Shown here: piece after piece, positions 18,701-27,059 of the stretch
How positions within the stretch are numbered: the first letter of the stretch is position 1
Layout: the number at the start of each line of letters is the position of its first letter
NCBI GenBank assembly: GCA_036010965.1
Contig: DASCMO010000012.1
Span: 1 to 60,326 of the forward strand
Direction of reading: 5' to 3'
Length of the DNA: 60,326 nucleotides
Origin: GCA-2686265 sp036010965
GTDB taxonomy: Bacteria > Planctomycetota > UBA1135 > GCA-002686595
The notes under the pieces: model-generated
Seen by the model: only the letters and a program-made list of their open reading frames with translations
What the model was told of the DNA's origin: nothing
The model's database searches: none
Made by a program: the position numbers and the translations under genes

Positions 18701-19409
18701 TGCCCGGCCCCCACTTCTTCGACGGGTCGTTGGTATCGAATCCGTCGCGCTCGCGTTCGTAGGTGGCGACCAGCAGGGTGTCGGGCGATCCCGGGCGCAT
18801 GTCGATGTCGATCACGCCCGTGCGCTCGTCGACGAACAGCACGAGCTCCCAGGAGTCCCCGCCGTCGGTCGTCTTGTAGAGACCGCGCTCGGGGTTCGGC
18901 CCATAAAGCCTGCCCAGCGCTCCGACGTAGACCGTGTTCGGATCGGTCGGGTGGATCGCGACTGCGCCGACCTGGAAGCTCTCCTTGAGCCCCTTGTGAC
19001 TCCAGGTCTCGCCGCCGTCGGTCGAGCGATATACCCCGTCGCCGTAGGAGACCGAGTTGCGCGGATTGCTCTCGCCCGTTCCGAGCCAGAGGATCTTCGG
19101 ATCGGACGGAGCGACGGCCACCGCTCCGATCGAGACGCTGCCCTCGCCGTCGAACTGATGGCTGTAGGTGATGCCGGCGTTGGTCGTGTGCAGCAGGCCG
19201 CCGGATGCGGTGGCGATCCAGTACTCGCTGGCGTCGGAGTCGTTGACGGCGATCGAGGTGATCCGGCCGCCCATGTTCGCCGGGCCAAGGGAGCGCCACT
19301 CGAGCAACTCCTGCCAGTCTGTATGCAGCTTCAGCACCTCCCGCTCGTCGCCCGGCAGGGCGACGGCCGGCAGAATCAGGAGGGCGAGGAAGACGAGGGC
19401 CTGTCTCAT
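15759..19409 (-). CDS. secreted sortilin-like (VPS10/BNR) propeller protein with PDZ and EF-hand insertions
   Basis: 1216 residues from the ATG at 19409 (MRQALVFLALLILPAVALPG, a signal peptide); the frame is open upstream to 19520 without protein-like sequence. Repeated BNR/Asp-box motifs (STDGGETW, TTDGGDSW, TTDGGATW, SDDGGDTW, SEDGGETF, TRDGGASW) define a large propeller of the sortilin-like WD40/YTN superfamily. A PDZ domain is inserted at about 293-375 (GVGGVDAEVGARLSNI, DLQVDDIILELGGEYVSG). Two EF-hands sit at about 726-763 (DADGDGSVLAEE, DADGDGVLDVAE). A charged helical stretch (EAEARAAKARDVAERERKR) is probably a coiled coil. The ligand or substrate is unknown. Confidence 0.88.
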   Translation of the reverse strand: MRQALVFLALLILPAVALPGDEREVLKLHTDWQELLEWRSLGPANMGGRITSIAVNDSDASEYWIATASGGLLHTTNAGITYSHQFDGEGSVSIGAVAVAPSDPKILWLGTGESNPRNSVSYGDGVYRSTDGGETWSHKGLKESFQVGAVAIHPTDPNTVYVGALGRLYGPNPERGLYKTTDGGDSWELVLFVDERTGVIDIDMRPGSPDTLLVATYERERDGFDTNDPSKKWGPGSGLHKTTDGGATWRRISAGLPSSSLGRIGLDYFGTDPQIVFAVVECEKIASLPEDAAYMGVGGVDAEVGARLSNITEGGPAEAADLQVDDIILELGGEYVSGYQEFVKLLRQHRSGETVTVEFVREREVMLAEVTFGARPEGSRERSPYSSGLGGQRENLQDEQGPKGEELGGVFRSDDGGDTWRRINSVNPRPMYYSEIRVDPSDAQRIYVLGTSLYRSEDGGETFTSDGAGRRSRGGSVHVDHHALWIDPSDGRHMILGNDGGVYVTHDRMEQWDHHNHVAIGQFYHVTTDSRSLYRVYGGLQDNGSWGAPNRTRGNTGVVNSDWINVGGGDGFVCRVDPEDPDQIYTESQNGAMGRRNLRTGERGFMRPRAPRGTRYRFNWKTPFQLSSHASRVYYAAGNHVFRSLDRGENLRAFSPDVTFTDRGSGTALCESPLDPDLLYVGTDDGALWCTRDGGASWIDLFDPYAAEDDDAPQRRLQVLAQLLRELDADGDGSVLAEEVPEGLTEVFDRADADGDGVLDVAERAELLDEDPPEPAGNDGPPVGVWSGEVKGEELAEGEDAFTLTLRRDEEGDLAGELSSAAGDGPVASLVFDAESGVLTFSFASDMGEFEIVADVSETGMTGTVASAAVGILEFEAEREESEAEARAAKARDVAERERKRAIKKREEAGPSIGELLPRRMWVSSLEASRHEEGRVYACFDGHRSDDDRPWLVVSEDQGRSWRCLSEDLPRGSSRVLREDRVNPDLLYLGTEFHLWVSIDRGESWARVAGLPTVAVHEVAQHPSAGEIVVGTHGRSLWAADVTFLRQLTAEHLDEEFHLFEPADAVVWRSEASHGSSGLRRFVGENPEQGMALIYHLSSKARSISLTVTGLGGDVVRELEAQGGRGPHRVLWDLRGGASEGNGRRRRAQLQPGRFRIVLEVDGDRQTRDVEVLRDPGFPPAGGVLEEESRFEAPAADGLGEELRAAQGVREPGLGP

Positions 19410-19533
19410 GGTGTGCTCTGGGGTACGGATGGCGTGCTCCACATCCACTCTATGCGGCCCGGGCGATCCCGCAAGACTGCCTCCCAGACCTGGCAAGATC
19501 GACATGAGCCCTGCGGGCACCTAGCTTGTCTGG

Positions 19534-21810
19534 GTGAACGTCGAGCTTGTGATCCTGGCATCGATCCTGGGGGCGCCCCTCGTGGGGAACGCCTCGGGCG
19601 CCGCCAACACAGGAAGGGACGAGTACGAGAGGGTCGTACGCCCCCTCGTGCAGCGCTTCTGCGTCGAGTGCCACGGAGGCCCGCGCCCCAAGGGCAAGCT
19701 GGACCTGACTCTCTTCGAGAGCACCCAGCAGGTGCGCACGGCGCCCGAGACCTGGTGGCTCGCGCGCGAACTCCTGGCGCAGGGCGACATGCCGCCCGAG
19801 GACGAGCCGGGCCCCGGTTCGGCTGAACGGGCCGCCATCACGGAATGGATCGACGCAACCCTCGGCCGCGAGCTCGACCCGGAAGCTCCCGAGCGCCCCG
19901 GTAAACCGATCTTGCGGCGACTCAATCGCACCGAGTACCAGAACACGATCCGCGACCTCTACGGCCTGCACTTTCCGGCCGTGGCCGAGTTTCCGGCCGA
20001 CGAGGTCGGCAACGGCTTCGACAACAGCGGTCACGGCCTCTCGATGTCCGACATGCTGGTGGACAAGGTGCTCGACGCCGCCGGGCGCATCGCCCGCCGC
20101 GTGATCGTGGTCGAGGACCTCGAGCCGACGCCGCGCCGGCGCTACGACCCGAGCGCCCTGTCGGGCAAACGGCGCGGGGAGGTGATGGCCCTCATCACTC
20201 GCGGGGACGTATTCGCGCGCCACGACTTCCCACGCGACGGGATTTACGCTCTGCGCGCGCGCACCTGGGCTCAGCAAGCCGGAGACGAGCTGGCGAGCAT
20301 GACCTTCGTCGTCGACAGTGAGCCAAAGGCCCCGATCGAAGTGGGCGCCGAGCGCGGCGACCCGCAGGTCGTCGAGCTACGTCTGAAGGTGCGCGCGGGA
20401 ACCCACCGCATCGGCGTGCGCTTTCTGAACGACTTTTACGAGCCGGAGCATCCTGATCCCGCTCGACGCGACCGCAACTTATTCGTCGAGTGGCTCGAGA
20501 TCGAGGGGCCCGTCGACCCAGCGCAGCCGACGGTCTTCCAGGGCGAGCTCTTCGCACGCTTCGGCCCTCAGCTAGGTCGCGGGCGCGAACGGGCGATCCT
20601 CGCGCACCTGGCGAGCCGCGCCTGGCGTCGGCCGCCGACCGCGACCGAGCTCTCGCGCCTCCTGCGCCTCGCCCCTCCCGACCACGACCTGGAGGCCCGC
20701 GTCCAGCTGGCCCTTGAGGCGATCCTGGCCTCGCCCAGCTTCCTCTACCGCTTCGAGATCGACCCGCCGCCCTCGCAAGCCCAGGGGGTGCGGCTCCTGA
20801 ACGACCACGAGCTGGCGACGCGCCTGTCCTACTTCCTTTGGAGCAGCACGCCAGACGAGGAACTGACGATCCTGGCCGAGCGCGGGCGTCTGGGACAGGC
20901 GGAGACCCTCGACTACCAGATCACGCGCATGCTGGCCGACCCGCGCGCCCGGGCCCTGGTCGACAATTTCGCCGGGCAGTGGCTGCAGCTGCGCAGCCTG
21001 ACCGTCGCCGGCGTGGACGCCGAGCAGTTCCCGACCTTCAACGAACAGCTGCGCGCTTCGATGGTCGCGGAGACCCTGACCCTCTTCGAGTCCCTGCTGC
21101 GCGAGGGAGGCGACGTCTGGGAGCTGATCGACGGCGACACGACCTTCGTCGACGAGCTCCTGGCCGAGCACTACGGCCTGCCAGGAGTCGAGGGAGCGCA
21201 GATGCGGCGCGTCTCCCTGGCTACGACCCAGCGACGCGGCATCCTGGGCCACGCCAGCGTGTTGACCCTGACCAGCGCGCCGACGCGCACCTCCCCGGCC
21301 AGGCGCGGCAAGTGGGCCCTGGAGGTGCTCTTCGGGTCCCCGCCGCCCGCGCCTCCGCCGGGAACCAAACCCCTTGACGAGACCTCGACGGCCACGACCA
21401 GCCTGCGCGAGCGCCTCGAGCTGCACCGCAACGACCCCGACTGCGCGAGCTGTCACGCGACCATGGACCCCATCGGTTTCGCCATGGAGAACTATGACGC
21501 CGTCGGGCGCTGGCGAGAGACGGACGCGGCCGGCTTCGATATCGATCCCTCCGGTCTCCTGGCCGACGGGCGCTCCTTCGAAGGGCCGCGCGCCCTGGCG
21601 GAGTTGCTGCGCGCCGACGGACGCTTCGTGCGCCACCTCACCGAGCGCCTGCTTGTCTACGCCCTCGGGCGCGGACTGGACGCCGCCGACCGCCCCACCC
21701 TGGCGCGCATCCTGGCGGATCTGGACCCCAAAAAGCCCACCTTGCCGGGGATCGTCCGTGGCATCATCGAGAGCGACGGGTTCCGCATGCGGCGAGCCGA
21801 CACGCGCTGA
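19534..21810 (+). CDS. planctomycete cytochrome-type DUF1587/DUF1592/DUF1588/DUF1585 protein
   Basis: 758 residues from GTG at 19534 with an N-terminal export signal. The first haem motif CVECH (43-47) belongs to the PSCyt1-like domain. DUF1587 follows (ILRRLNRTEYQNTIRDLYG), then DUF1592 (LNDHELATRLSYFLWSS, PDEELTILA), DUF1588 (RRGILGHASVLTLTSAPTRT) and DUF1585 at the C-terminus. A second CXXCH is CASCH in the segment CASCHATMDPIGFAMENYD. This family is expanded in Planctomycetota and is almost always encoded next to a DUF1552 protein, as here (11 nt gap). The reaction is unknown; an extracytoplasmic redox or binding function is usually assumed. Confidence 0.93.
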   Translation: MNVELVILASILGAPLVGNASGAANTGRDEYERVVRPLVQRFCVECHGGPRPKGKLDLTLFESTQQVRTAPETWWLARELLAQGDMPPEDEPGPGSAERAAITEWIDATLGRELDPEAPERPGKPILRRLNRTEYQNTIRDLYGLHFPAVAEFPADEVGNGFDNSGHGLSMSDMLVDKVLDAAGRIARRVIVVEDLEPTPRRRYDPSALSGKRRGEVMALITRGDVFARHDFPRDGIYALRARTWAQQAGDELASMTFVVDSEPKAPIEVGAERGDPQVVELRLKVRAGTHRIGVRFLNDFYEPEHPDPARRDRNLFVEWLEIEGPVDPAQPTVFQGELFARFGPQLGRGRERAILAHLASRAWRRPPTATELSRLLRLAPPDHDLEARVQLALEAILASPSFLYRFEIDPPPSQAQGVRLLNDHELATRLSYFLWSSTPDEELTILAERGRLGQAETLDYQITRMLADPRARALVDNFAGQWLQLRSLTVAGVDAEQFPTFNEQLRASMVAETLTLFESLLREGGDVWELIDGDTTFVDELLAEHYGLPGVEGAQMRRVSLATTQRRGILGHASVLTLTSAPTRTSPARRGKWALEVLFGSPPPAPPPGTKPLDETSTATTSLRERLELHRNDPDCASCHATMDPIGFAMENYDAVGRWRETDAAGFDIDPSGLLADGRSFEGPRALAELLRADGRFVRHLTERLLVYALGRGLDAADRPTLARILADLDPKKPTLPGIVRGIIESDGFRMRRADTR

Positions 21811-21821
21811 GGCCACAGATC

Positions 21822-23150
21822 ATGACCACCCTCTCCAGGAGAGCACTGCTACGAGGCGCGGGGACGGCCCTGGCCCTACCCTGGCTCGAGGCCATGCTGC
21901 CCGCGCGCAGCATGTCCGTGCCCGACTCCGCGCGCATCACGCGATTCTGCACCCTGTACGTGCCCAACGGCATGCACATGCCCGACTGGACTCCCGCGCT
22001 CGAGGGGCGTGACTTCGAACTCCCCTACCTGCTCGAACCCCTCGCGCCCTTCCGCGAGCACCTTACGGTCCTTAGCGGCCTGACCCAGGACAAGGCACGC
22101 GCCAACGGCGACGGCCCCGGCGACCACGCCCGAGCGGCGGCCGCCTTCCTGACCGGTGTGCAGCCCCTCAAGACCGACGGCCAGGTGCTCCTGGGGCGCT
22201 CCGCGGACCAGGTGGCCGCGGCTGCCCTCGGGAACCAGACGCGACTGCGTTCTCTGGAGCTGGGCTGCGAGTCCGGACGCAGCTCGGGCCAGTGCGACTC
22301 GGGCTACGCCTGCGCCTACTCGAACAATATCTCCTGGCAGTCCCCCACCGTGCCCGCCGCCAAGGAGATCGACCCGCGCCTGGTCTTCAATCGCCTCTTC
22401 AGGGGAGGCGACGATGCCGAGTCTTCCGAGGCCGTCAGCGAGCGCCACCGCCGCCGGCGCAGCGTGGTCGATTTCGTGCGCGCGGACTCCGCGCGCCTAC
22501 GGCGCTACCTCTCGGCCGATGACCGACGCAAGCTCGATGAGTACTTCACGGGCATCCGTGAGGTGGAGCGCCGTATAGAGTTCGAAGAACGCGCTCACGT
22601 CGACTCTGTTCCGGACTCCGACCGCCCCGCCGGAATGCCGGCCGACCGTGGCGAGCACACTCGCCTGATGAACGATCTTCTGGTGCTCGCCTTCCGGACC
22701 GATTCGACGCGCATTGCCACCTTCATGCTCGCCAACGAGGGCAGCAATCGCAGCTACCCCGAGCTGGAGGTACGCGAGGGGCACCACTCCCTCTCGCACC
22801 ACGGCGGCGACGAGGCCAAGCAGGCGCAGATCCGGACCATCAATCGCTTCCACACCGAGCAACTGGCGCACCTCGTCGGCGGACTGGCCGCAGCCCGCGA
22901 CGCGTCGGGGAGCCTGCTCGACGCAACGATGCTCGTGTACGGGAGCGGCATCGGTGACGGGAACCGCCACAACCATCACGACCTGCCGGTGCTGTTGATC
23001 GGCGCTGGCAATGGAATGCTCGAGCCCGGGCGCCACCTGCGCTATCCGAAGGACACGCCCCTCAACAACCTGCACCTGGCCCTCCTGGAGCGCCTCGGCG
23101 CCCCCGCCGGCGCCCTCGGCGACAGTACGGGCGCGTTGCAGGGGATCTAG
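21822..23150 (+). CDS. Tat-exported DUF1552 protein
   Basis: 442 residues beginning MTTLSRRALLRGAGTALAL, a twin-arginine signal (SRRALLRG). The body is DUF1552: FCTLYVPNGMHMPDW, FREHLTVLSGLTQDKARANG, GDHARAAAAFLTGVQP, AYSNNISWQSPTVPAAKEID, and the C-terminal YGSGIGDGNRHNHHDLPVLL. The family often carries a DUF1501/sulfatase-like fold, and Tat export suggests folding, perhaps with metal, before transport. It is co-transcribed with the DUF1592 protein 11 nt upstream and very likely works with it. Its stop lies only 10 nt from the stop of the convergent acetylesterase gene. Confidence 0.93.
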   Translation: MTTLSRRALLRGAGTALALPWLEAMLPARSMSVPDSARITRFCTLYVPNGMHMPDWTPALEGRDFELPYLLEPLAPFREHLTVLSGLTQDKARANGDGPGDHARAAAAFLTGVQPLKTDGQVLLGRSADQVAAAALGNQTRLRSLELGCESGRSSGQCDSGYACAYSNNISWQSPTVPAAKEIDPRLVFNRLFRGGDDAESSEAVSERHRRRRSVVDFVRADSARLRRYLSADDRRKLDEYFTGIREVERRIEFEERAHVDSVPDSDRPAGMPADRGEHTRLMNDLLVLAFRTDSTRIATFMLANEGSNRSYPELEVREGHHSLSHHGGDEAKQAQIRTINRFHTEQLAHLVGGLAAARDASGSLLDATMLVYGSGIGDGNRHNHHDLPVLLIGAGNGMLEPGRHLRYPKDTPLNNLHLALLERLGAPAGALGDSTGALQGI

Positions 23151-23160
23151 CCCGCTTCCC

Positions 23161-25176
23161 TCAGGGGCCGGTCACTCCCGGCCAAGCGTCGGTGCGGAAG
23201 CTGGAGGCGGGCAGGCCCTCGGCGTTGAAGAGGTTCGGTTCGTCGGCCGCGCCCCAGCCATAGCGCACCGCCAGGGGGCGCCCGACCAGGGGACTGGTGA
23301 CGACCACCGCGTCGCCCTCGATCACGGCTCGCGCCGGGTGGAAGACGCGGTCCGCACCCGCCACGGTGAAGTGGGTCAGGTCGCCGCCGCGCGCCTGCAG
23401 GCCGCCGCCGATGTGATCGAAGTTCAGGTGGACGCGCGCCCCGCGCAGAGACATCGAACGGAAGAGGGGTCCCGAACAGACGAGCTCCTCGCGGCCGTAG
23501 GTGCGAGCCAGGGCCCACAGAGCCAGGCGCCGGCCGACGTCCTGCTTGTTGCGCGGGTGGATGTCGGATGGATTGCCGACATCCATCGTGACGGCCATCC
23601 CCGTGTGGGGGGTCGATAGAGTCATGAACTGCGCCTCGCGCAGCTCCGCCGCCGCGCCGCGGTCAGAGCCGTAGGCGAAGGGCGCGATCTGCACGAAGTA
23701 GAAGGGGAATTCGCCCCGTCCCCAGTGAGCGCGCCAATCACGGATCATGGCCGGGAAAAGCGTCCGGTACTGCCAGGCTCGCGAGAGATTGGACTCGCCC
23801 TGGTACCAGATCGCGCCGCGCATCGCCAAGGGCACGAGGGGAGAGATCATGCCGTTGAAGAGGGCCGTCGGGAGGTTCGCGTGCAGCTCCGGGGCGCTGG
23901 GCCAGGAGGCCAGCGCGCGCTGGGGGACGCCCTCGCGAAAACTCCACGCACCAGACAGAGAGACGGGTATGGCCCCATCCAGAGCGGGCGCGGCGATCTG
24001 CATCTGCTCCGGCTTACCCCAGATACCCCCGCCCCCACCCCAGTCGTAGACGCGCACGCAGACATCGTTGCGTCCGGCGCGCGCCAGACCGGCGGGGACC
24101 TCGTAGCGGCGCGGCGTCTGCCACTGGCCGCCGGTCTCCGTGCCCCCCACCCGCTGGCCGTTGAACCAGGTCGTGTCCATGTCATCGATCGGGCCCAGCT
24201 CGAGCACGAGCGCCTGCCCCGCCCACTCCTCGGGCAGATCCACCGCCCGGCGAAACCAGACCACGCCGTCCACACCCTCGAGGCCCGCAGCCTCCCAGGC
24301 GGTCGGCAACTCCATCGTGTGCCAGCCCTCGGGTCGGAAGGCGGCCGTGCGCCAGCCCGCCGTGCCGCTGCCCGTGTCCTTGCGCTCCAGCTCGTCCCAC
24401 CAGGCCGTGCGCAAGGTCACGATGCCGTCATCGCCCCCGCCGCCGTTCAACGCCAGGCGTTCAACCAGGGCCAGGGCGGGCGCGAAGGCCTCGAAGCCCT
24501 CGACGGTTGCGCGCGAGGTCCAGGACTCGGCCACCGTGCCGCCCCAGTTCGCGCCGATCAGGCCGATCGGCAGGTCGAGTTCGCCGAGCAGCTCGCGGCC
24601 AAAGAAGTAGGCCGCGGCGCTGAAGGAGGACACAGAGGCGGCGTTGCAGGGCAGCCACTCTCCCTCGCAATCCTCGCGCGGAGTCGGCGCGATGGCGTTG
24701 ACGACGTTGAAGAGGCGGATCCGCGAGTGGTCTGCGGCCGCCAGCTCGGCTTCCGAGTCACGCACGCCGATGTACCCCGGACGCACATCGGCCACGCTCT
24801 GTTCCATATTGGACTGGCCGGAGCAGACCCACACTTCCCCGATCAGCACGTCGCTCAGCTCGATACGTTCGCTGCCTTCGATCACGAGGGAGTGCGGACC
24901 GCCGGCGGTCGGCGTGGCGAGGACCACACTCCAACGGCCCGCGGCGTCGGCGGTGCCGGACAGCGTCTCGTCGCTCCAGCTGGACGTCACGCTGACGAGC
25001 GCGCCCGGCTCGGCCCAGCCCCAGAGCGGGGCCTCGGTCTGCTGCTGCAGGACCATGTGTTCGCCGAAGATGCCGGCCAGACGCAGGTCACCGCCAGCCC
25101 TGGCACTCGGCGCGGCGAACGTCAGGGCGAGTGAAGCCACACCCCACGCGCCGAACTCCAACCCACAGCGCTTCAT
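23161..25176 (-). CDS. secreted sialate O-acetylesterase (SGNH hydrolase)
   Basis: 671 residues with a signal peptide (ASLALTFAAPSARAGG). It starts ILRLAGIFGEHMVLQQ-like, as in the 9-O-acetylesterase family (here DLRLAGIFGEHMVLQQ). SGNH blocks are present: the nucleophile in VWVCSGQSNMEQ (Ser in GQSNM, 120-124), the Gly block GANWGGTVAESW, Asn in IWYQGESN, and the Asp-x-x-His pair PSDIHPRNK. A GH2-like jelly-roll domain is inserted between Gly and Asn blocks (WYRRAVDLPEEW-type sequence, here WFRRAVDLPEEW). The family removes acetyl esters from sialic acid or plant and algal polysaccharides. The ATG overlaps the stop of the upstream cytochrome b562-like gene by 4 nt, so the two are translated together. 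Confidence 0.92.
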   Translation of the reverse strand: MKRCGLEFGAWGVASLALTFAAPSARAGGDLRLAGIFGEHMVLQQQTEAPLWGWAEPGALVSVTSSWSDETLSGTADAAGRWSVVLATPTAGGPHSLVIEGSERIELSDVLIGEVWVCSGQSNMEQSVADVRPGYIGVRDSEAELAAADHSRIRLFNVVNAIAPTPREDCEGEWLPCNAASVSSFSAAAYFFGRELLGELDLPIGLIGANWGGTVAESWTSRATVEGFEAFAPALALVERLALNGGGGDDGIVTLRTAWWDELERKDTGSGTAGWRTAAFRPEGWHTMELPTAWEAAGLEGVDGVVWFRRAVDLPEEWAGQALVLELGPIDDMDTTWFNGQRVGGTETGGQWQTPRRYEVPAGLARAGRNDVCVRVYDWGGGGGIWGKPEQMQIAAPALDGAIPVSLSGAWSFREGVPQRALASWPSAPELHANLPTALFNGMISPLVPLAMRGAIWYQGESNLSRAWQYRTLFPAMIRDWRAHWGRGEFPFYFVQIAPFAYGSDRGAAAELREAQFMTLSTPHTGMAVTMDVGNPSDIHPRNKQDVGRRLALWALARTYGREELVCSGPLFRSMSLRGARVHLNFDHIGGGLQARGGDLTHFTVAGADRVFHPARAVIEGDAVVVTSPLVGRPLAVRYGWGAADEPNLFNAEGLPASSFRTDAWPGVTGP

Positions 25177-25646
25177 CCGTCCTCCGTGAAGCGCTCGTGC
25201 CCGTCGTCCTCCATCTTACGGATCGCCTTGAAGATCGTCCGAGCCTGGTCAGTCTCACCGTCCAGCACAGCCACCTCGAGGTCACACAGGCTCTTGAGCA
25301 TGCCGACCATCTCTCGACGGTAGGCCGTCTGAAATGCCGCCCGCTCGCCTTCGGGAATCGACGGCAGCATGACCGGCGCCTCCGCCTTGGAAGCCACCAC
25401 CGCCGCCTGGATGCCGGCGATGTGAGCCAGGCTCTCATCGCGGAGTTCCTCGTCCCGCAGGGTGCGGCGCAGCTTTCCGAGGTGGGATTCCAGCACTTCC
25501 ATGTGCCCGGCCAGCACGGTCTCGGGCTCGTCTTCCCCGGCGCCGCCGTCGTCCTGCACCGCACTGGAAAGGGATGGGAAAGCCAGAGCTCCGAGGGCCA
25601 GGCAGGCGCTCAAACCTATGAGGGGGGTGGACAGGGACTGCTTCAT
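25173..25646 (-). CDS. exported cytochrome b562-like protein
   Basis: 157 residues with a signal peptide (GLSACLALGALAFPSLSSA). The mature part is all-helical and fits a four-helix bundle: an early helix with a Met (GHMEVLESHLGKLRRTL) and a last helix with a His near the C-terminus (AIRKMEDDGHERF). This matches the Met and His haem ligand positions of cytochrome b562. Sequence identity to the E. coli protein is low, so haem binding is an inference. It overlaps the downstream acetylesterase by 4 nt (ATGA) and starts 20 nt after the stop of the oxidoreductase gene upstream, suggesting one transcript. Confidence 0.65.
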   Translation of the reverse strand: MKQSLSTPLIGLSACLALGALAFPSLSSAVQDDGGAGEDEPETVLAGHMEVLESHLGKLRRTLRDEELRDESLAHIAGIQAAVVASKAEAPVMLPSIPEGERAAFQTAYRREMVGMLKSLCDLEVAVLDGETDQARTIFKAIRKMEDDGHERFTEDG

Positions 25647-25666
25647 GATCTGATCGATTGAGAGGT

Positions 25667-26986
25667 TCAGAGGGCCTTGGTGACACCGGGGATCGGGGCC
25701 GGGTAGGCACCCCGATCGTCGGGTTGGGGCTGAGGACGGCCATCCCAGGTGTAGCTCTCCGGGGAGAGGTCCAGCTCGCTGGCCAGGGCGTCCTTCCAGG
25801 AGATGCGCTTGCCGGAGTAGGTGGCCATGCGCCCGAAGATGCTGGTCATCGTGCTCAGGGCGCCGTACTCGGCCTCGTGATGAGGCCGGTCCTCGCGGAT
25901 CGCACGAAACAGGACGTCGTGCTCCACCTGATAGTTATCCGGATCGTCGCCGCGGAAGCGCCAGTCCCAACCACCGACGCCGGTGATGCGCCCGGCGCTG
26001 ATGTTCGCGGTCCCCTCGCTGCCGTGGGCGTGCTCGGAAACGCTGTTGTAGCAACTGCGGATGTGGCGGCACTGGCTCAGCATCTTCGTCCCGTCGGCGT
26101 AGGTGAACTCCACCATGTGGTGGTCAAAGATCTCGCCGTGGTCCACGCCGTTGCGCACTTCGCGCCCGCCCTGCCCCTGGGCGGTCACGGGAGGTCCGCC
26201 CATGATCCAGTTGCACACGTCAAGGTTGTGGATGTGCTGCTCGACGATGTGGTCGCCGCACAACCAGTTGAAATAGTACCAGTTGCGCATCTGGTACTCC
26301 ATCTCGCTCTGACCCTCCTTACGCGGGCGAACCCAGACGCCGCCGCTGTTCCAGTAGCAGCGCAGCAGCGCCAGCTCGCCGATGGCGCCATCGCGGATGC
26401 GCTGCACGGTCTCGTTGTACTTGGCCGAGTGATGGCGTTGCAACCCGACGCCAACCTTGAGGTTCTTCTCCTTCGCGATCGTTGCCGCTGCCAGCACGCG
26501 CCGGATGCCCGGTGCGTCGACCGCCACAGGTTTCTCCATGAAGACGTGCTTGCCCTCGGCGACGGCGTGTTCGAAGTGGATCGGCCGGAAGCCGGGCGGC
26601 GTCGCGAGGATCACGACGTCCACATCGCAGGCGATCGCCTTCTCGTAGGCGTCGAAGCCCACGAAGCGGCGCTCGGGGGGTACATCAACGCGATCGCCGG
26701 CGTGCTTGCTGATGACCGCATGGGCCGACGCGAGCTGGTCCTCAAAGGCGTCCGCCATGGCTACCAGCTTGACCGGGCCCGCGGTCGAGAGGGCCTGGTT
26801 GGCGGCGCCCCGGCCCCGCCCGCCGCAGCCGATCAGGGCCACGCGCAGGGTGTCGTCCCCGCGCGCGCCGTCGCGCGCCCGGGCGGCGTCGGTGAGCAGG
26901 GTGGAACCGAGCAAGGCCGCGGCCGAGCCCTGCTTCAGAAAGGTCCGGCGCGTCGAAGGGGTCGGGCGGTGGGGATGCTTGGACAT
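25667..26986 (-). CDS. Tat-exported Gfo/Idh/MocA family oxidoreductase
   Basis: 439 residues from the ATG at 26986, with GGAG 9 nt upstream. The N-terminus TPSTRRTFLKQGSAAALLG is a Tat signal (RRTFLK). A Rossmann fold follows (VALIGCGGRGRGA), then the conserved EKP motif in VFMEKPVAVDAPGIRRVL and the catalytic-region sequence LCGDHIVEQHIHNLDVCNW. Tat-exported members are abundant in planctomycetes and probably use a tightly bound NAD(P) to oxidise sugars in the periplasm. A paralogue is encoded at 29392-30690 and is similar along its whole length. Confidence 0.93.
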   Translation of the reverse strand: MSKHPHRPTPSTRRTFLKQGSAAALLGSTLLTDAARARDGARGDDTLRVALIGCGGRGRGAANQALSTAGPVKLVAMADAFEDQLASAHAVISKHAGDRVDVPPERRFVGFDAYEKAIACDVDVVILATPPGFRPIHFEHAVAEGKHVFMEKPVAVDAPGIRRVLAAATIAKEKNLKVGVGLQRHHSAKYNETVQRIRDGAIGELALLRCYWNSGGVWVRPRKEGQSEMEYQMRNWYYFNWLCGDHIVEQHIHNLDVCNWIMGGPPVTAQGQGGREVRNGVDHGEIFDHHMVEFTYADGTKMLSQCRHIRSCYNSVSEHAHGSEGTANISAGRITGVGGWDWRFRGDDPDNYQVEHDVLFRAIREDRPHHEAEYGALSTMTSIFGRMATYSGKRISWKDALASELDLSPESYTWDGRPQPQPDDRGAYPAPIPGVTKAL

Positions 26987-27059
26987 GGAGTACTCCAGCG
27001 GATGTGGTGTTGCGATGTTGCGAGGATCGTGGCCCGTAGCAAAGGACGCCCAGCCTGGC

